Shown: positions 1-10,762 of the stretch, piece by piece
How the letters are laid out: each line of letters opens with the position of its first letter
Position numbering within the stretch: position 1 is the stretch's first letter
From: Isochrysis galbana
Lineage: Eukaryota > Haptophyta > Isochrysidales > Isochrysidaceae
Reading direction: 5' to 3'
NCBI GenBank assembly: GCA_018136815.1
Contig: CM030933.1
Span: 2,839,144-2,903,143 of the forward strand
Length of the DNA stretch: 64,000 bases
Notes under the pieces: model-generated
Databases searched by the model: none
What the model saw: only the letters and a program-made list of their open reading frames with translations
What the model was told of the DNA's origin: nothing
Made by a program: the position numbers and the translations under genes

Positions 1-107
1 AGGATTCACACCTCGTGGGCGGCGCAGACGGCCAGCTGGGTGCATCGCCGATCGACCTCCAAAAAACTTTTGGAGCGAGGAGGTGATGCCAACACGAGGA
101 CGACGAC

Positions 108-760
108 GTGGTGCTCGCCTCCAAGCACGCCGACTACGCGATCGCCTACCTCAACGCCGCCCGCGCCGTCCTGCCCGACCGCGTGCTGGAGCGGGTCGCG
201 CGCGTCGACGTCTTCTCGCTCAACGAGACGCTCACTTTTTTTTTCGATGCCGCAAAGGCAAATGGGCGACTCGCTGCTCAAGCTCTGGGGCCCGGGCGCG
301 TGGGCCTTCCTGCACCGCGCGGCGGCCAACGGGCGCGTGGCGCGTGCGGAGCGCTTAACAATGCTTGCACTCGTGGCGCCGGCGCTGCCCCGCCGGCTGC
401 TCTTCCCCGGCGCGCGCTGGCAGGAGGTCCTCGATCTCGACGAGCTGCACGGGCTGGACATGTACAGCCGAGCCTGCTCACCGGGGGCCCCGCTGCGCGT
501 GCTGCGCGCGTACCGCTTCTCACACGGCCTACTCGAGAGCTGCCACAGCGCAGGCACCGAACGCGCTGCCGGCGGCGGCGGCACGGGGCTGCGCGACCCA
601 CGGCTCATCTTCTCGCCGTGCGGCCGGGAGGTGCTCCTCTGGCGCTCGTGGGAACCGGCCGAGGAGATGCTCCGCGCCCACTGCTGGTGGCCGCAGACGC
701 TGCCGGCCGACGTGTGCGCCGAATGGGCGCGAAAATGCGGATGCAGCTGTTCCATCTCTT
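108..760 (+). pseudogene. Unrecognised possible coding remnant, frame broken
   Basis: The first part, from about 108 to 240, reads as a plausible helical protein segment (KHADYAIAYLNAARAVLP, then VFSLNETL). After the run of T at 236-243 the protein-like reading moves to another frame from about 247, beginning MPQRQMGDSLLKLWGPGAWAF, and continues to about 760 with LDLDELHGLDMYSRA and LIFSPCGREVLLWRSWEP. Neither half is a family I recognise. The frame change could be a frameshift in a decayed gene, a short intron, or a homopolymer error. GC is very high, so long chance ORFs are expected. The overlapping minus-strand frame at 605-1699 competes for part of this DNA. Confidence 0.25.
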
Positions 761-1440
761 GCGCGCCATCCTTGGCGACCGGCCGACGACGTGGGAGGTT
801 CCACGGAACGCGCGGTCGTCGGCCTTGCGGGGCGGCTGCGACCAGCGCGCCGCGAGTTGTCGAACTTCGTCAAGCTCCGGCACGGCCTCCGCGTGGGATC
901 CACGGAACGCGCGGTCGTCGTCCCTGAGGGGCGGCCGCGACCAGTGCGCCGCGAGTTGCCGCAGCTCGTCGAGCTCCGGCACGGCCTCTGCCGCAGGGCG
1001 CTCGGCGCTGTTCTGAAAGCCGCGCAGGAAGGCGGCGGCGTCCCACCGCCCACCGCACGCGTCGAGTGCGCCATCGGCGGGCAGGCGCATCGGATCGCTC
1101 TTACCGAGACGCGCCGAAAAAGAAGCGCGGGTCTCGGCTTTCTTCCTCTTGAGACAGGCCCCTTCCCCCTCCGCTTCCTCCTCGTCCTCCTCCTCGTCCT
1201 CGTCTTCGTCCTCCTCCTCCCACTCTTTGTCGTCGTCGTCGTCGTCGTCCTCCTCCTCTTCCTCCTCGCCCTCCAGAAACACGTCGATGCGCCGCACGTT
1301 CGAGATGTAGCCGCCGCCCACCAGTTCCTTGCGCTGCACGTTCACCAGCAGGGGCCCCACGCGCTTGAAGAGCTTCTGCATCAGGTTGTCCTCGCGGTAG
1401 TAGGTCGCTGAGACCGTGCGGGCGGCGCTCACGTGTGCAC
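605..1440 (-). CDS. Unrecognised acidic protein with two 33-residue repeats
   Basis: A minus-strand frame stays open from about 1699 to 605. Its most protein-like stretch starts near 1440 (NLMQKLFKRVGPLLVNVQ, then ISNVRRIDVFLEG). It is followed by a long run of Glu and Asp coded by GTC/TCC triplets at 1170-1275. It ends with two near-identical 33-residue units containing AEAVPELDE-RQLAA, encoded by a 99-bp direct repeat. No family is recognised. The acidic run and in-frame repeat would fit a disordered nuclear or chromatin-type protein, but this is only a guess. The start is not identifiable, and an upstream exon is possible. Confidence 0.25.
801..998. repeat. 99-bp tandem duplication, two units
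   Basis: The sequence CCACGGAACGCGCGGTCGTC begins at 801 and recurs at 900, giving a 99-bp period. The two units differ at scattered positions. A 99-bp period keeps any reading frame intact, and on the minus strand it encodes the two 33-residue units described above. Confidence 0.85.
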
Positions 1441-2839
1441 GGCCGATGTGGCTCTGAAAAAGTTTTGGGGCGCCCACAGCGTGCGGAGCGAGCCGCAGTC
1501 CATGAAGGCCGCGCGCCAGACGTGCACGCGCGGCCGAGCCCCGCGCACGTCCGGCGCTCCGCGTGGCGACCAGCAAGCTGGCAATGCGCGCGAATGCACT
1601 GCACGCCCTCTGCGGAAACGCGCGAAGCCTGCTGGCCCGTTGGCAACGCCAAAGCACGTCGGAGCAAACTCTCGCAAAAATACGAAACGCCGCATCCACC
1701 GTACAGGCCAGAAAAGAGTTTCCAGAAGCAATTTCGGCCCAATACTAACCTTATAACATGCATGGAGCACCGCCGACACCGCCGACACTCGCCAAGGGCC
1801 CCGGCGCCGTGGCGACAGCTCGTCTGGTACTTGACCAAAAGACCCCACCCGGGTGTGAGCGTCTGGAAGTGCCTTACGCGGGCCGGCTTGACGTGCTTCG
1901 GCGTTCGAGTGGACCGTTGCAAGTTCGGCTTCTGGACACCGAAGGTGCACCGCGCCAGTTGGACGCCCTTTCGCCGCGTACAGAGCACACTGTGCGCGGT
2001 AGTCTCCGCCAAGGATTCGAGCTCGATGGCCGCTTGCCAAGCCCAAGCCGCCTCGCCGGCCCAAGCCGCTGCCCAAGCCCAGGCCCAGGCCGCCCCTTGT
2101 GCAAGCGGCCGAAACGGCAGCGGTCAAGACGAAACGATTCAGCGCGCAAAAGAAGAGCTGGATGAGGCATATAAAAAAGCAGTGACTGAAAACGAAAAGG
2201 TGTCCGCGCTACCGCCTGATGCCGTGTGTGCGTGCACCGCCGATTGACCAGCGGCCAGACTTTTTTGGCCGGGAGCGGCGGTCGGCAAAAAAAATGGACG
2301 GGCTGGGGTAGGGGGATCGAGGGATGCGCCTGTTTTGCTCCTGGCCTGCGTGGTTTCGACGACGTCCCCCGGCGGAAGAGCCGCTCCCGACGGCATGTCG
2401 GACATCTCGCAGACGGACGTGCGCCTGTACGTCGCGATGGCCAACGCGGAGGCGGCACACGTGGACGAGACGGTGGCGCAGCGGCTGGCGAGCATGGGAC
2501 GCATCGCCGCCGCCGCGTGACGCGCGCGCGTCGGGCCGTGCGGCGCCGCTAATCTGACACGCCCGGCCGGCGCGGCGTGCGCAGCTCGAGGGGCCCGTGC
2601 GCAAACGGGCAGTGCGCCGCCTGCGTGCAGCGGCCGTCCGTGACAAAAAAAAGGAACCTCGAGTTGCACCCTCTTATCGAGGGGCGGAGGGGGCAGTGCC
2701 CCCTCCCCCCGGTAGCACTCGGACACCTGGCTCGTCAGGCATGGCGGGATTCCGGGACGGAAAAGTTGTGTCCAATTAGCTAGTGGGGTTGGCTAGGATA
2801 TAACATTAATTATTTTAATCTAAGTGTCCCTTGCGACTC
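1441..2839. other. No recognised gene
   Basis: Several overlapping plus-strand frames are open but none is convincing. At 2030-2247 one frame gives an Ala/Gln-rich run followed by KEELDEAYKKAVTENEK. At 2395-2520 another gives a short amphipathic end (MSDISQTDVRLYVAMANAEA) before a stop. These could be exons of an unrecognised gene. The last 300 bases carry nothing identifiable. Confidence 0.3.
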
Positions 2840-5272
2840 TTATGTGGGCCGCATGCGCATCTCCGCGAGCTGCAACACAGCGTTGATGGTGCCAAAGCAA
2901 GCCTGAAAAACCGGCAGTCGGCGTGTCGATAGCGCACGGAAGTTTGCATGCGGCGCGTTGGCGATGTAGATCGGATAGAGCACGGCGCGGATTGTGAATA
3001 GGTCCCAAAAGCGGAGCTGCGCGGAGAGAGCGGCGAGAACACCGCCGTAACCAACAAAGTATAGCCAGTGCGCCTCGATCAGCCGGAAGCGGGACGCGAC
3101 ACCGAGACCAAGCCCTCCCCAATGCATCTCAAACGAGTCGTAGGCATGGAGCAACGACGACAAGAGGAGCATGGTGGATGGGCCCAGGAAGGGCAACGAC
3201 GCGATCAACTTCACCTGTATGACGGAAGGAGTGCAGGATTGCATGATATGCGAGTGTGGAGTAGGATCAGGGACGCGCAAAGATAGCGAGTAGCTTCATT
3301 GTCTAACTGGATTGCAACGTGCTCTTGGCATCAAGTGGAAGCACCTCTGCACACCTGCATCAAGAATGCAATATATATCAGCCTACCGTACACGAGAGAG
3401 AGGACGCCATCAGACGCGCGCGATTGCGTCGTGGCCAGCGCCACAGATCCGTCGGCATCAGCCGTAAGAACAGATCGATCGCCTCGTCCGCCTCCTGCGC
3501 TAGCAAAATCGGCGCGGGCAGCAGCAGCGTCGATGCGCGATGCCTCTGCAGAGGCGCGCGACGCCATGTCCGAGTGCATCCGAAGCTGCCAAGATGTGGA
3601 GACGATTTCACAGACGAGGTATGCGGGCAATGTCCAGAGCAAGAACACCGCCCACTCGTACCTGAGATTGGGCGAGAAGTGACATGGCCATCAGTCACGA
3701 TAGTTGGAGCGGGTGGCCAATGACAGCCTGCCAGGCGTCGCTGATAATCATGCAGGAGACTTCGCAACGCCACCGACTATGAGTCATGCGCACCTCCCAT
3801 CCCCAGCAAGAGTGACGCCAAGGGCCTGCTCGCAGAAGGAGGGCAGGATGACCTCATACAGGAATAAGGCGCCTCGGAAGAGCCCGACGTTGAGCAGGAG
3901 GCACCTATACGAGTTGTAAAGATGGTGCACCAGCGTTAGCGACAGAGGGCCCGCGTTCGCAGACGCGGTGGGGGATGGTGCCTCGAGCTCGAGCCCAAAG
4001 TAGCCCAGCGAGCGCAACACCATCTAGTTGAGCAGCAGTGGCTTGCAGCCGAGCCCTCTTACCGCATAAAGGTTTTTCGTGAAACGGGATCGATGAGCGC
4101 GTGCTTGAGCACAAGCCCAGGATTGTTGGCCTGAAGCAGCCCGCTCCCAATGTGATGGACCGCAGTGGCAAGCCAGACGACCAGCGACACTAGGAGCAAC
4201 GTGAAAGCCTGTATGGAACCAACGCCTGCGGCAGATATGCTGCTCCCATCGCCACGGCCGTCGGCAGCTCGACGGTGTAGTCCGTCGCCGCTGATGCAAG
4301 CTCCATCATGGGCAGCCCGGGCGCGCGGTGATTGGCTCATGTCACAGCTTGTGGTGCCTACATGTTGCGTGCCACCTTCTTCCCTGGCAGCGTCGCGCCT
4401 GAGGTCAGCAGATGACGATAGGGGCCGTCTCTGCACAAGACCATGCTCCGGAGATACGCCGTCGCTGGTTTGCAGTCCACTGCCGACATTGTAGGTCAGC
4501 ACGTGCGCGGCATCCGAAGAGGCGTTAGCGCTAGCATCAGCTGGACATACGTCTCCCACCGCTGGGAACGTCGAGGTCCCTGGCGCCGACGCTCCACCCA
4601 TCGATGTCCGCTGGCCAATTGGAACAACCGCGACTGTCGGTCCAGCCTCTTCCGCTGCGGCTGGGTTGATGCCGTCCCGAACACCATGCAACCCTCCTCC
4701 CTGCGTAAGGGAACCGAGCAAATCCGAACGGGACTCCTCCTCGCTGTCGCTCCCACGAGTAGCCGACCCACTCGACGTTGCGTTGGCTACCCCAGCGCAA
4801 TCTGAGCCAAAGCACAGTGCGGTGCTCGTCTGTGAGGCGGCTTCACCTACTGGAGATCTGTCACTGTTGGAGCCCGCGCGCGCCGCCGCGCGGTGCGCCT
4901 GCGAGGGCACGGCCCCCAAGTGCTTTGGTGGTAGGTTCCAGATGCGCCGGTATTCCTCATCTTCCTCGTCGCTCGCGCCTGCCTCGCCTGCGCGTAGGTA
5001 GGCGCCCCCAGAGGCGTAGGCACTTGTGCTGCCCATGCAGCCGTCGTCGCCGCCCTCGACCACCTCTGCTAGATGCTTCCGGTCTTCGCGCAGCCCCACG
5101 ACCTGTTGGTCCGCGGGGTAGGGGTGGGGAGAAGTAGGGAGGAAGTGCGGCGAGGGGACCAGAAAGTTCTGACGTGAACCGCAAGAAGTGGGATGTTTGT
5201 CGTGGAGTAGGCCAGAGTCACGGCGTGTGCCTGACCCTTGCACCGAGCGGAGGGTGCACCAGGGGACGCCAT
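2840..5272 (-). CDS. EI24-like (etoposide-induced 2.4) multipass ER membrane protein
   Basis: The conserved core resembles EI24, an ER membrane protein linked to autophagy and apoptosis in animals and also found in plants and protists. Minus-strand exons can be joined: exon A ends at 4063 with donor GTAAGAG; exon B is 3904-3794; exon C runs 3661 to about 3394; the last exon is 3214-2840. The A/B and B/C joins preserve frame (both phase 2) and give an EI24-like order: RCLLLNVGLFRGALFLYE, then AVFLLWTLPAYLVCEIV, then a final exon with LLHAYDSFEMHW and IEAHWLYFVGYG. The exon C donor (GTGTAC) is weak. Exon A adds a long Ser/Ala/Asp-rich, probably disordered N-terminal region and one extra hydrophobic segment (AFTLLLVSLVVWLATAVHHI). 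The start is uncertain. A well-placed ATG at 5272 could splice to an acceptor at 5103 (CCAACAG), or the frame may begin at 5243. Confidence 0.75.
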
Positions 5273-5559
5273 GGCGACGGCGCGTGATTTACGTGGCTTT
5301 GAGGCTGACAAGGAAGGGCCGCCATAGCACAGGCGAGCGCATATGAGGGTGGCGAGCACCCATTTCTCATCACCCTGGGCTTGCGGCGGTCAAAGCTAGA
5401 TGGACGGAGGGGCATGGAGTGTCGTGGCGGCGCCGCAGGGGTGGATGAGTGAAACCATGGTCCTTATGTGCGAACAAAGAACAGTGTGCGTAGGGCCTTT
5501 GGGTGGAGTGTGCGTGTGGGCGCGCGCGCGAGTGTGAGGATTCGATGGAGAAGAACTCA
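5273..5559. other. Probable 5' flank of the EI24-like gene
   Basis: No reliable coding or repeat signal. It lies directly upstream of the probable EI24-like start on the minus strand, so it is the likely promoter and leader. Confidence 0.3.
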
Positions 5560-5876
5560 CATCCCACCCATCCGCCTCCTCGAGAACAATGCCATGCCGT
5601 CCGAGAGGAGCCGTAGGAGAGCTCTCGGGCGGGGGAGAAGCAGAGGGGAAGCGGGAGCTTCTCCTGCGACCGACCGTCGTCTGCAGCTCGCGCACCGCCT
5701 CGCGCCAGAGGGAACCCCACATCGTGGGCGAGCACGGGCGCCCAAGGGGGGGAAGGCCCACACAGTCGTTCTGGATCTTGCCTCTCTGCCTCTCTTCTCC
5801 CTCTCTCTTCTCCCTGTCTCTCTTCTCTCTCTCTTTTCTCCATCTCTCTCTTTCCCTGTGTCTCTTCTCTCCCTCC

Positions 5877-5910
<34 letters not shown>

Positions 5911-6322
5911 TTCTCTATCTCTCTCTTCCACCCCCCTCTCTCTCTGTCCCTCTCTCTCTCTCCGTCCCTCTCTCTCTCTCTCTCCTCTCTCTCTTTGGCT
6001 CTATTCTCTCTCTTCCTCTTCATCGCCCCCGTTCCCTTCCTCTCCCTCTCTCTCCTCTTCTTCTCTCTCTCCCTTTCCTCTCTCGTTCTCTCTCTTCCTT
6101 CTCGTCAAATTCTCTCATCTATCCCTCTCTCTCTTCTCCCCCTGTGATCTCTCCCGTGTTCTCCCCTCCCTCCCTCCTCCCTGGGTCTCTCCCTTTTCTC
6201 CTCTCTTCCTCCTCTCTTCCTCCTCTCTTCCCTCTTCTCTTCCCGCTTCCCGCTCCTCCCTCTTCTCTTTATCTCCCTCCCTTTTCTCACCTCCCCCGCC
6301 CCCCTCCCGCGCGACCCTTTCC
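5560..6322. repeat. Pyrimidine-rich low-complexity tract
   Basis: From about 5780 the plus strand is almost entirely C and T, in CTCT, TCCT and CCCT runs. Open frames across it give Ser/Leu/Pro on plus and Glu/Arg on minus and are composition artefacts. It separates the EI24-like gene from the TLC-domain gene. Confidence 0.85.
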
Positions 6323-6330
6323 CCCACAAC

Positions 6331-6746
6331 AATAGTTGTTGAATACGCGCCGCAGACGGAGAATATGTTGTATAATACGTATTCAACGGCCTAGATCTTG
6401 AATTCAATGAACACAAGCTTGTATTCAAGCCCCGCCATATACATCTAACTACATATAGACACACATATGTAGATACGTAAATATTGTGTATTGAAGAGTG
6501 AAAAATTTAATGTTATACTTTTTACTCTCTCTCGCTCGCTCGCTCGCTCGCTCGCTCCCGCCTCAGCCCCCGCGCTCCGCGCCTCCCTGGCTCCCTGGCG
6601 GCCTCCCCGTCTCCCCGTCATCTATGATCTATCGATCTAGAGTCTATAGAGAATAGAGATCTGGGGGGGGGTCGAATCTCGAATACGTATTCTCTCCGAT
6701 TTCCGGGGCTTTTGGTGAATACACGTATTTGTATTCAACAACTAGG
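6331..6746. mobile_element. 416-bp MITE, probably hAT-type, with 8-bp target duplication
   Basis: The element is bounded by CCCACAAC at 6323-6330 and 6747-6754, a perfect 8-bp direct repeat. Its ends are inverted: TAGTTGTTGAATAC on the left (6333) matches GTATTCAACAACTA on the right (ending 6744). The outermost two bases are AA on the left and GG on the right, so the tips are imperfect. The interior is AT-richer than the surroundings, contains further GAATACGTATTC-type palindromes and a CGCT tetranucleotide run at 6531-6556, and has no ORF. Size, end structure and 8-bp duplication fit a non-autonomous hAT element. Confidence 0.6.
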
Positions 6747-6754
6747 CCCACAAC

Positions 6755-7407
6755 CCCCGCACTCTTTCTATTTCGAGCGACAATTACATGAACACATGTA
6801 CACATCGTGGCCGATCGGGCATGTCTTATTTTTGGAGAAGAGAGACGATCAGACCGAGCGAGGCGCGATCGAAAAAAAATCCCGCGCAAGACGGGAGGGT
6901 CATGCACCCCGTACAAAAAAAAGGAGGGGATGTTTCTTGTGTGTGTCCGTGTGGTCTCTCTCTCTCCTCATCTTCCCTCTCAAATCATGAGCTTCCGCAC
7001 CGTTCACGTAAAAAGAATGAATGTGGAACGCTGCATCTTCGCCTCACCTCTCTCTTGCCTCTCCTCCTTTCTTCCTTCGTCTCACTCTCTTCTCTCTCCC
7101 TCTCCTTGCCTCCCTGTTCTCACCTGTGCAAGAGACACGGCTTCTCCCCCCCCCCCCCCCCCCCTCCCACTCTCCCCTATCCCCTGAAACTCCCGGTTCT
7201 TCTCTCTTCTTCTTTCCTCTCATGGATTCTCCCCCCCCCCCCCCCGCCACCACGCTGCTCCTCTCGCCGAGCTCTCAGCGGCCCGCCCTCCCCCGTCCTC
7301 CTCCTCGCCCACCCCCCACCCCTTTCCCCTTCTCTGCCCCCTTACCCGCGGAACACGCGCGGGCCCCAGAGAAAGAGAGGAGAGGGGCTCGCCTCTCCTC
7401 GCATCCG
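6755..7407. other. Low-complexity leader region of the TLC-domain gene
   Basis: Mostly C/T-rich with poly-C runs at 7147-7163 and 7231-7245. No gene is visible. It lies just upstream of the TLC-domain gene and probably holds its promoter and 5' UTR. Confidence 0.4.
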
Positions 7408-8154
7408 ATGCGCTCTCGCGCGTCGCGCGCCTCGCCCTCGCTCGAGCTTCCTCCTTCTCTCTCTCTCCGCCTCTCTTCCCCACGCTCTCTTTCCTCTCCC
7501 TCCCTGCCTCTCTCTCTCCTGCTCTGCTGGCTGCTCTACGCGGGTTTGGCGCGCGTATTTCTGCTCGATACGCTCGGGTCACAACTTGCAGGGGGCGCTC
7601 CTCGGTGGAGATGCGCCTTTGGTATCCCAACACAGCTGGGAGCGTTGCCGGCGCTCTGCGGCCTCGCAGCACGCTCCCACGCTTACCACACTGAGCGCTG
7701 GGTGGCGCGATGCACGACGAGTGGATTGGGCGTGCTCGAGACCAGCTTTGTCTACATCTTCGCCGCCGCCATGCTCTACGACTTTCTCGCCGTCAGCATG
7801 AGACCTGTCCTTCTCGCGCACCACGTCATCTCGTTGCTCTCGCATATCTACGCTTCGGCCTGCAAGGCCGCGCGGCCCGCCTTCCCGTTCTACATGGTGG
7901 GGGTCTGCTTGCTGGAGGTGGGCTCCGCAATCTGCTCTTACTACTGGCTTGTCGCGCCGTCGCGTACTGTGCTCATTGCATTCGTGCTGACCATGTCCCT
8001 CTCCAATCTTGCCGCGCTCGTGTGCACGGCCATGTGGTGGAAGAAGACTCTGCCAGGCGACCGTGTGGGCGCCTATGTAGCAGCCGCCGTCTCAACAGTA
8101 CTCATCGTCGGTCGGCAGCTCAATGCTCACCATGTCTTGCGTGTCAAGCTTTGA
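7408..8154 (+). CDS. TLC-domain (TRAM/LAG1/CLN8-like) multipass membrane protein
   Basis: The chosen ATG gives 248 residues. The frame stays open further upstream, but that part is low-complexity Ser/Pro sequence. Several hydrophobic segments follow the N-terminal region. The central stretch (VLETSFVYIFAAAMLYDFL, then PVLLAHHVISLLSHIYAS) has the order seen in TLC domains: a membrane helix with a YD motif, a loop, then a His-His-containing helix. More hydrophobic segments follow (FYMVGVCLLEVGSAICSYY and LIAFVLTMSLSNLAALVC). TLC proteins are ER-located and act in ceramide synthesis, lipid sensing or translocation. There is no Lag1-type motif strong enough to call this a ceramide synthase. An undetected intron near the 5' end is possible. 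Confidence 0.65.
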   Translation: MRSRASRASPSLELPPSLSLRLSSPRSLSSPSLPLSLLLCWLLYAGLARVFLLDTLGSQLAGGAPRWRCAFGIPTQLGALPALCGLAARSHAYHTERWVARCTTSGLGVLETSFVYIFAAAMLYDFLAVSMRPVLLAHHVISLLSHIYASACKAARPAFPFYMVGVCLLEVGSAICSYYWLVAPSRTVLIAFVLTMSLSNLAALVCTAMWWKKTLPGDRVGAYVAAAVSTVLIVGRQLNAHHVLRVKL

Positions 8155-8424
8155 TTCTCATGCTTGCTCCAACGTAGTCTTAGCGGCAAGCTGCATCGCC
8201 TAAGCCGATTTTCGGAGCGCCCACATCTACATGCCACTTGATGCTCTCTAGCTCGTGTCTAGTACACGCCCACTCGTTGAGCTGCCACAACTTGCGCGTT
8301 GTCGGTGCTCATTTTTTTCAGAAGTGGGCCCTGCTGCCGCGCCTCGGTTTCGAGTCGGCCACCACTTAGGATGATCTATGATCTATGAGGCTCTCAGCTT
8401 ACACGCTCTAACTGCCCAACAAGT
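8155..8424. other. No gene seen
   Basis: Probable 3' flank of the TLC-domain gene. No repeat or ORF of note. Confidence 0.3.
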
Positions 8425-8590
8425 GGTTCCTTACCCGCGTACAAAGAGCGGCGGACACGGTTCTCTGGACAAGCCCACACACCGACAAGCAACACAAATG
8501 GATCAGACACCCCCACTATGCTATAACACACGAACGAAGCGCAACTAGGACACTAGGGCTAGGGCTCTTACACTGGTTGTACCACGTAAA
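8425..8590 (+). mobile_element. LINE fragment in inverted orientation
   Basis: Translated on the plus strand it gives KWFLTRVQRAADTVLWTS and DKQHKWIRHPHYA, closely matching the segment after the RT domain in the minus-strand LINE at 8924-10737. It ends in an A-run at 8588. It is a short second copy in the opposite orientation, about 300 bases from the 3' end of the main copy. Confidence 0.8.
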
Positions 8591-8660
8591 AAAAAAACCC
8601 TTTTAATATTCTCGCCTCGCACGTGGCACTGGGTCGCATATTCGTAGCCACGCCCATTCC
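8588..8660. repeat. Dispersed repeat shared with 61211-61300
   Basis: The A-run followed by TTTTAATATTCTCGCCTCGC and the GTAGCCACGCCCA motif recur near 61211, where the text is TTTCAATATTCTCGCCTCGC. Both start at an A-run, which suggests the two copies share a 3' or 5' end of one element. Confidence 0.7.
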
Positions 8661-8923
8661 CCTTACACTCCCTCTTTTCCCGCCTTGCGGCAACTCCCCT
8701 CGTGCTCTACTTAGGGGCCCAGGTCCTGCGGGGTATACGGGTTGGGCGGAGTGCGCCTGCCCTCAGCGGTGCGTGCACGCCTTCCTCCTATGCCGCTGAG
8801 TGACTTGCATATTCTAGATGCTTTTCGGATCTGCGACGCTATCCATGTCGTGACTTTGCTTATGCTATGGCTGCTGACTATCCCGTGTCCTTGTCTTCGA
8901 TTGTAGAGGTATGTTTCGCCGCT

Positions 8924-10737
8924 TTAGGCGAGCCTCTCGGCAAGGTCGAGCGTCTGTGCCACGAGGCTGAGGCTCTCGCTCAGTTGTAGTCTACCTTTTT
9001 CATTCACAATAAACGCAGGGATGCCGTATTCCGTCGGCTTTTTGAGTTTTGGTTTTCTTCCTTGAGCGGCCTTGCGAGTGCGCATGTGGCTGTGAGAGCC
9101 CGGTATGGCGAGACCTCTCACCAAGGTGGTAAACCTCACTAGTGTGGTTTCTAGGACTGGTATGTAATGATACTCGTACGATTCGAATTCGACTCTATAG
9201 AAGTCTCTGAGTATATATTTCCACGCTAGTATATATAGCGTCTTCAGGCTGTCGGGGGTGCTCGTTCCAGGGTATGCGAAGAGTCTGTCTTTGATTTGTT
9301 GTGCGTGCGACCTCCCAGGGCTAGGCGTGTAGTTGGTGATGGCGTCTATAGTTTCGAATATGACTTTTGTCTCGGGGCACCACGCTAGGTGGCACGAGTC
9401 TTCTCGGTGGCGGCGGCATAATCTGCACGCACCCGTTGGGTTTACTGCGAATCTGTTTCTTGTGCCTATCCTCCTGTGTGTAATGTGCTTGAAGTGCATG
9501 TGTTTATCCACGTGTTTCAGCAGTGGCAGTGTATATAGTTTGGCCACATGTTTCCATTCTTCGCTCGTGATGTTCAATCTCTTCTCCCATGCTGTTCTCG
9601 CCGCCTGTGGGTCGTTTTTCCGGGTTTTTTTAAGCATGGCTTTGGTGATGTCCGAGACCGTGATCGCGTCTAGCGCGATTTTCCCTTTCTTTATGGCGTA
9701 TTCGTCCGCTAGGGGGTATTCCATAAACCTCGGGCCCTTGAGGCCGCCCTCCCATCTAGCGGGAGGGTGGTAGTGTTGGATCTCTTCTACTCTCGCTACG
9801 CTTCCGGTATCGGCTATCTCTCCCAGGTAGTCGGTATCGGCATGTAACCAAATGCTGTTAAATCTACTGATGTACTTGTCTCCTTCCGAGACTCTGACTT
9901 CTCTGACTTGCGTTGCGTCGTCCGACTCTTGAGGTGGGGTGCCGCTGCTTTTGTCTTTGCTTCCTCCGGTACCCGGTGACGGGCGCTCTCTCGCCCGCCC
10001 GAGCACGGATTGCGCGTGGCTGACCACTTCGTCCCATGAATCGAGAAATTCCTTTTTGTGGACTGTGCGGCCTTCGTGTACGAAGGCCTCCGGTAGGTGT
10101 TCTATATATGCCGAGCAATCTTCTTTGCTGTAAGGCGTTATGAAGTTGCCGTCTTTGAATATGTTGTGAACCACGTTTGTGTGTAGTGTTTCCCATAGGC
10201 GCGCCCACGGAGCTTTTACCACGGGGGGGGGAATGTGCGGGTTGTGCCATAGGGGTTGTGATAGCGCGCCTTCTCGTGTAAGGAACGAGGGTTGCACGTC
10301 GAGGTTTCTGAAGTTCGTTAGGGCCTCCTCCCAAAAGGTTGGTAGTGCCGGGTTTCCTCTAATGCTACCCGTCAGTGTCTTCGTCGGTACCGTGGATAGG
10401 ACAGCGCCCCTCCCTAGTCCAGTTCGGCAGAACCAAGCATCTAGTCCGTGTTTCCAAACCGCTTTTCTTGCGTTTAGATAATTCAGGATCCACTTGGCCT
10501 GGAGGGCCTTCGCGTGGGTTGACCAGTGTAGGAGCCCTAGCCCCAATGTCCTAGTTGCGCTTCTTTCGTGTGTTGTGGCGTAATGGGGGTATCTAATCCA
10601 TTTTTGTTGCTTGTCGGTGCGCGGGCTTGTCCAGAGAACCGCGTTCGCCGCTCTTTGCACGCGGGTGTGGAACCATTTTGGGGCGGCCAGCGTCTGCAGC
10701 CAATATCTGGGCATTCCATATATTATAAAGTTTACCA
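8924..10737 (-). pseudogene. LINE-type retrotransposon, C-terminal part of the pol ORF
   Basis: A continuous minus-strand frame of about 600 residues holds the region after the reverse-transcriptase core of a non-LTR retrotransposon. It includes a Trp/Arg-rich segment (KWFHTRVQRAANAVLWTS) and a Cys/His cluster (CRLCRRHREDSCHLAWC) typical of the post-RT zinc-knuckle region. The stop is at 8924-8926. The upstream part of the same ORF lies at 11875-12650, beyond a 1137-bp insertion. Removing the insertion and one copy of its 19-bp duplication restores the frame exactly at the break. The frame here is intact, but the element as a whole is damaged upstream. Confidence 0.85.
10719..10737. repeat. 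Target-site duplication, left copy
   Basis: TATATTATAAAGTTTACCA is identical to 11875-11893. The two copies flank the 1137-bp insertion in the LINE. Confidence 0.9.
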
Positions 10738-10762
10738 TAAAACTATTGTTATAGTTTGAACT

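Noticed and set aside
265-330. Erv1/ALR sulfhydryl oxidase (WGPGAWAFLH resembles WGPxxWxFLH)
   Set aside because: No CxxC active site or FAD-binding residues follow in any frame.
5468-6394. 308-codon Ser/Leu/Pro ORF and opposite Glu/Arg ORFs
   Set aside because: Composition artefact of a pyrimidine-rich tract.
7021-7407. N-terminal extension of the TLC-domain protein
   Set aside because: The frame is open but consists of poly-Ser/Pro/Leu from C/T-rich DNA; the Met at 7408 precedes the first balanced sequence.
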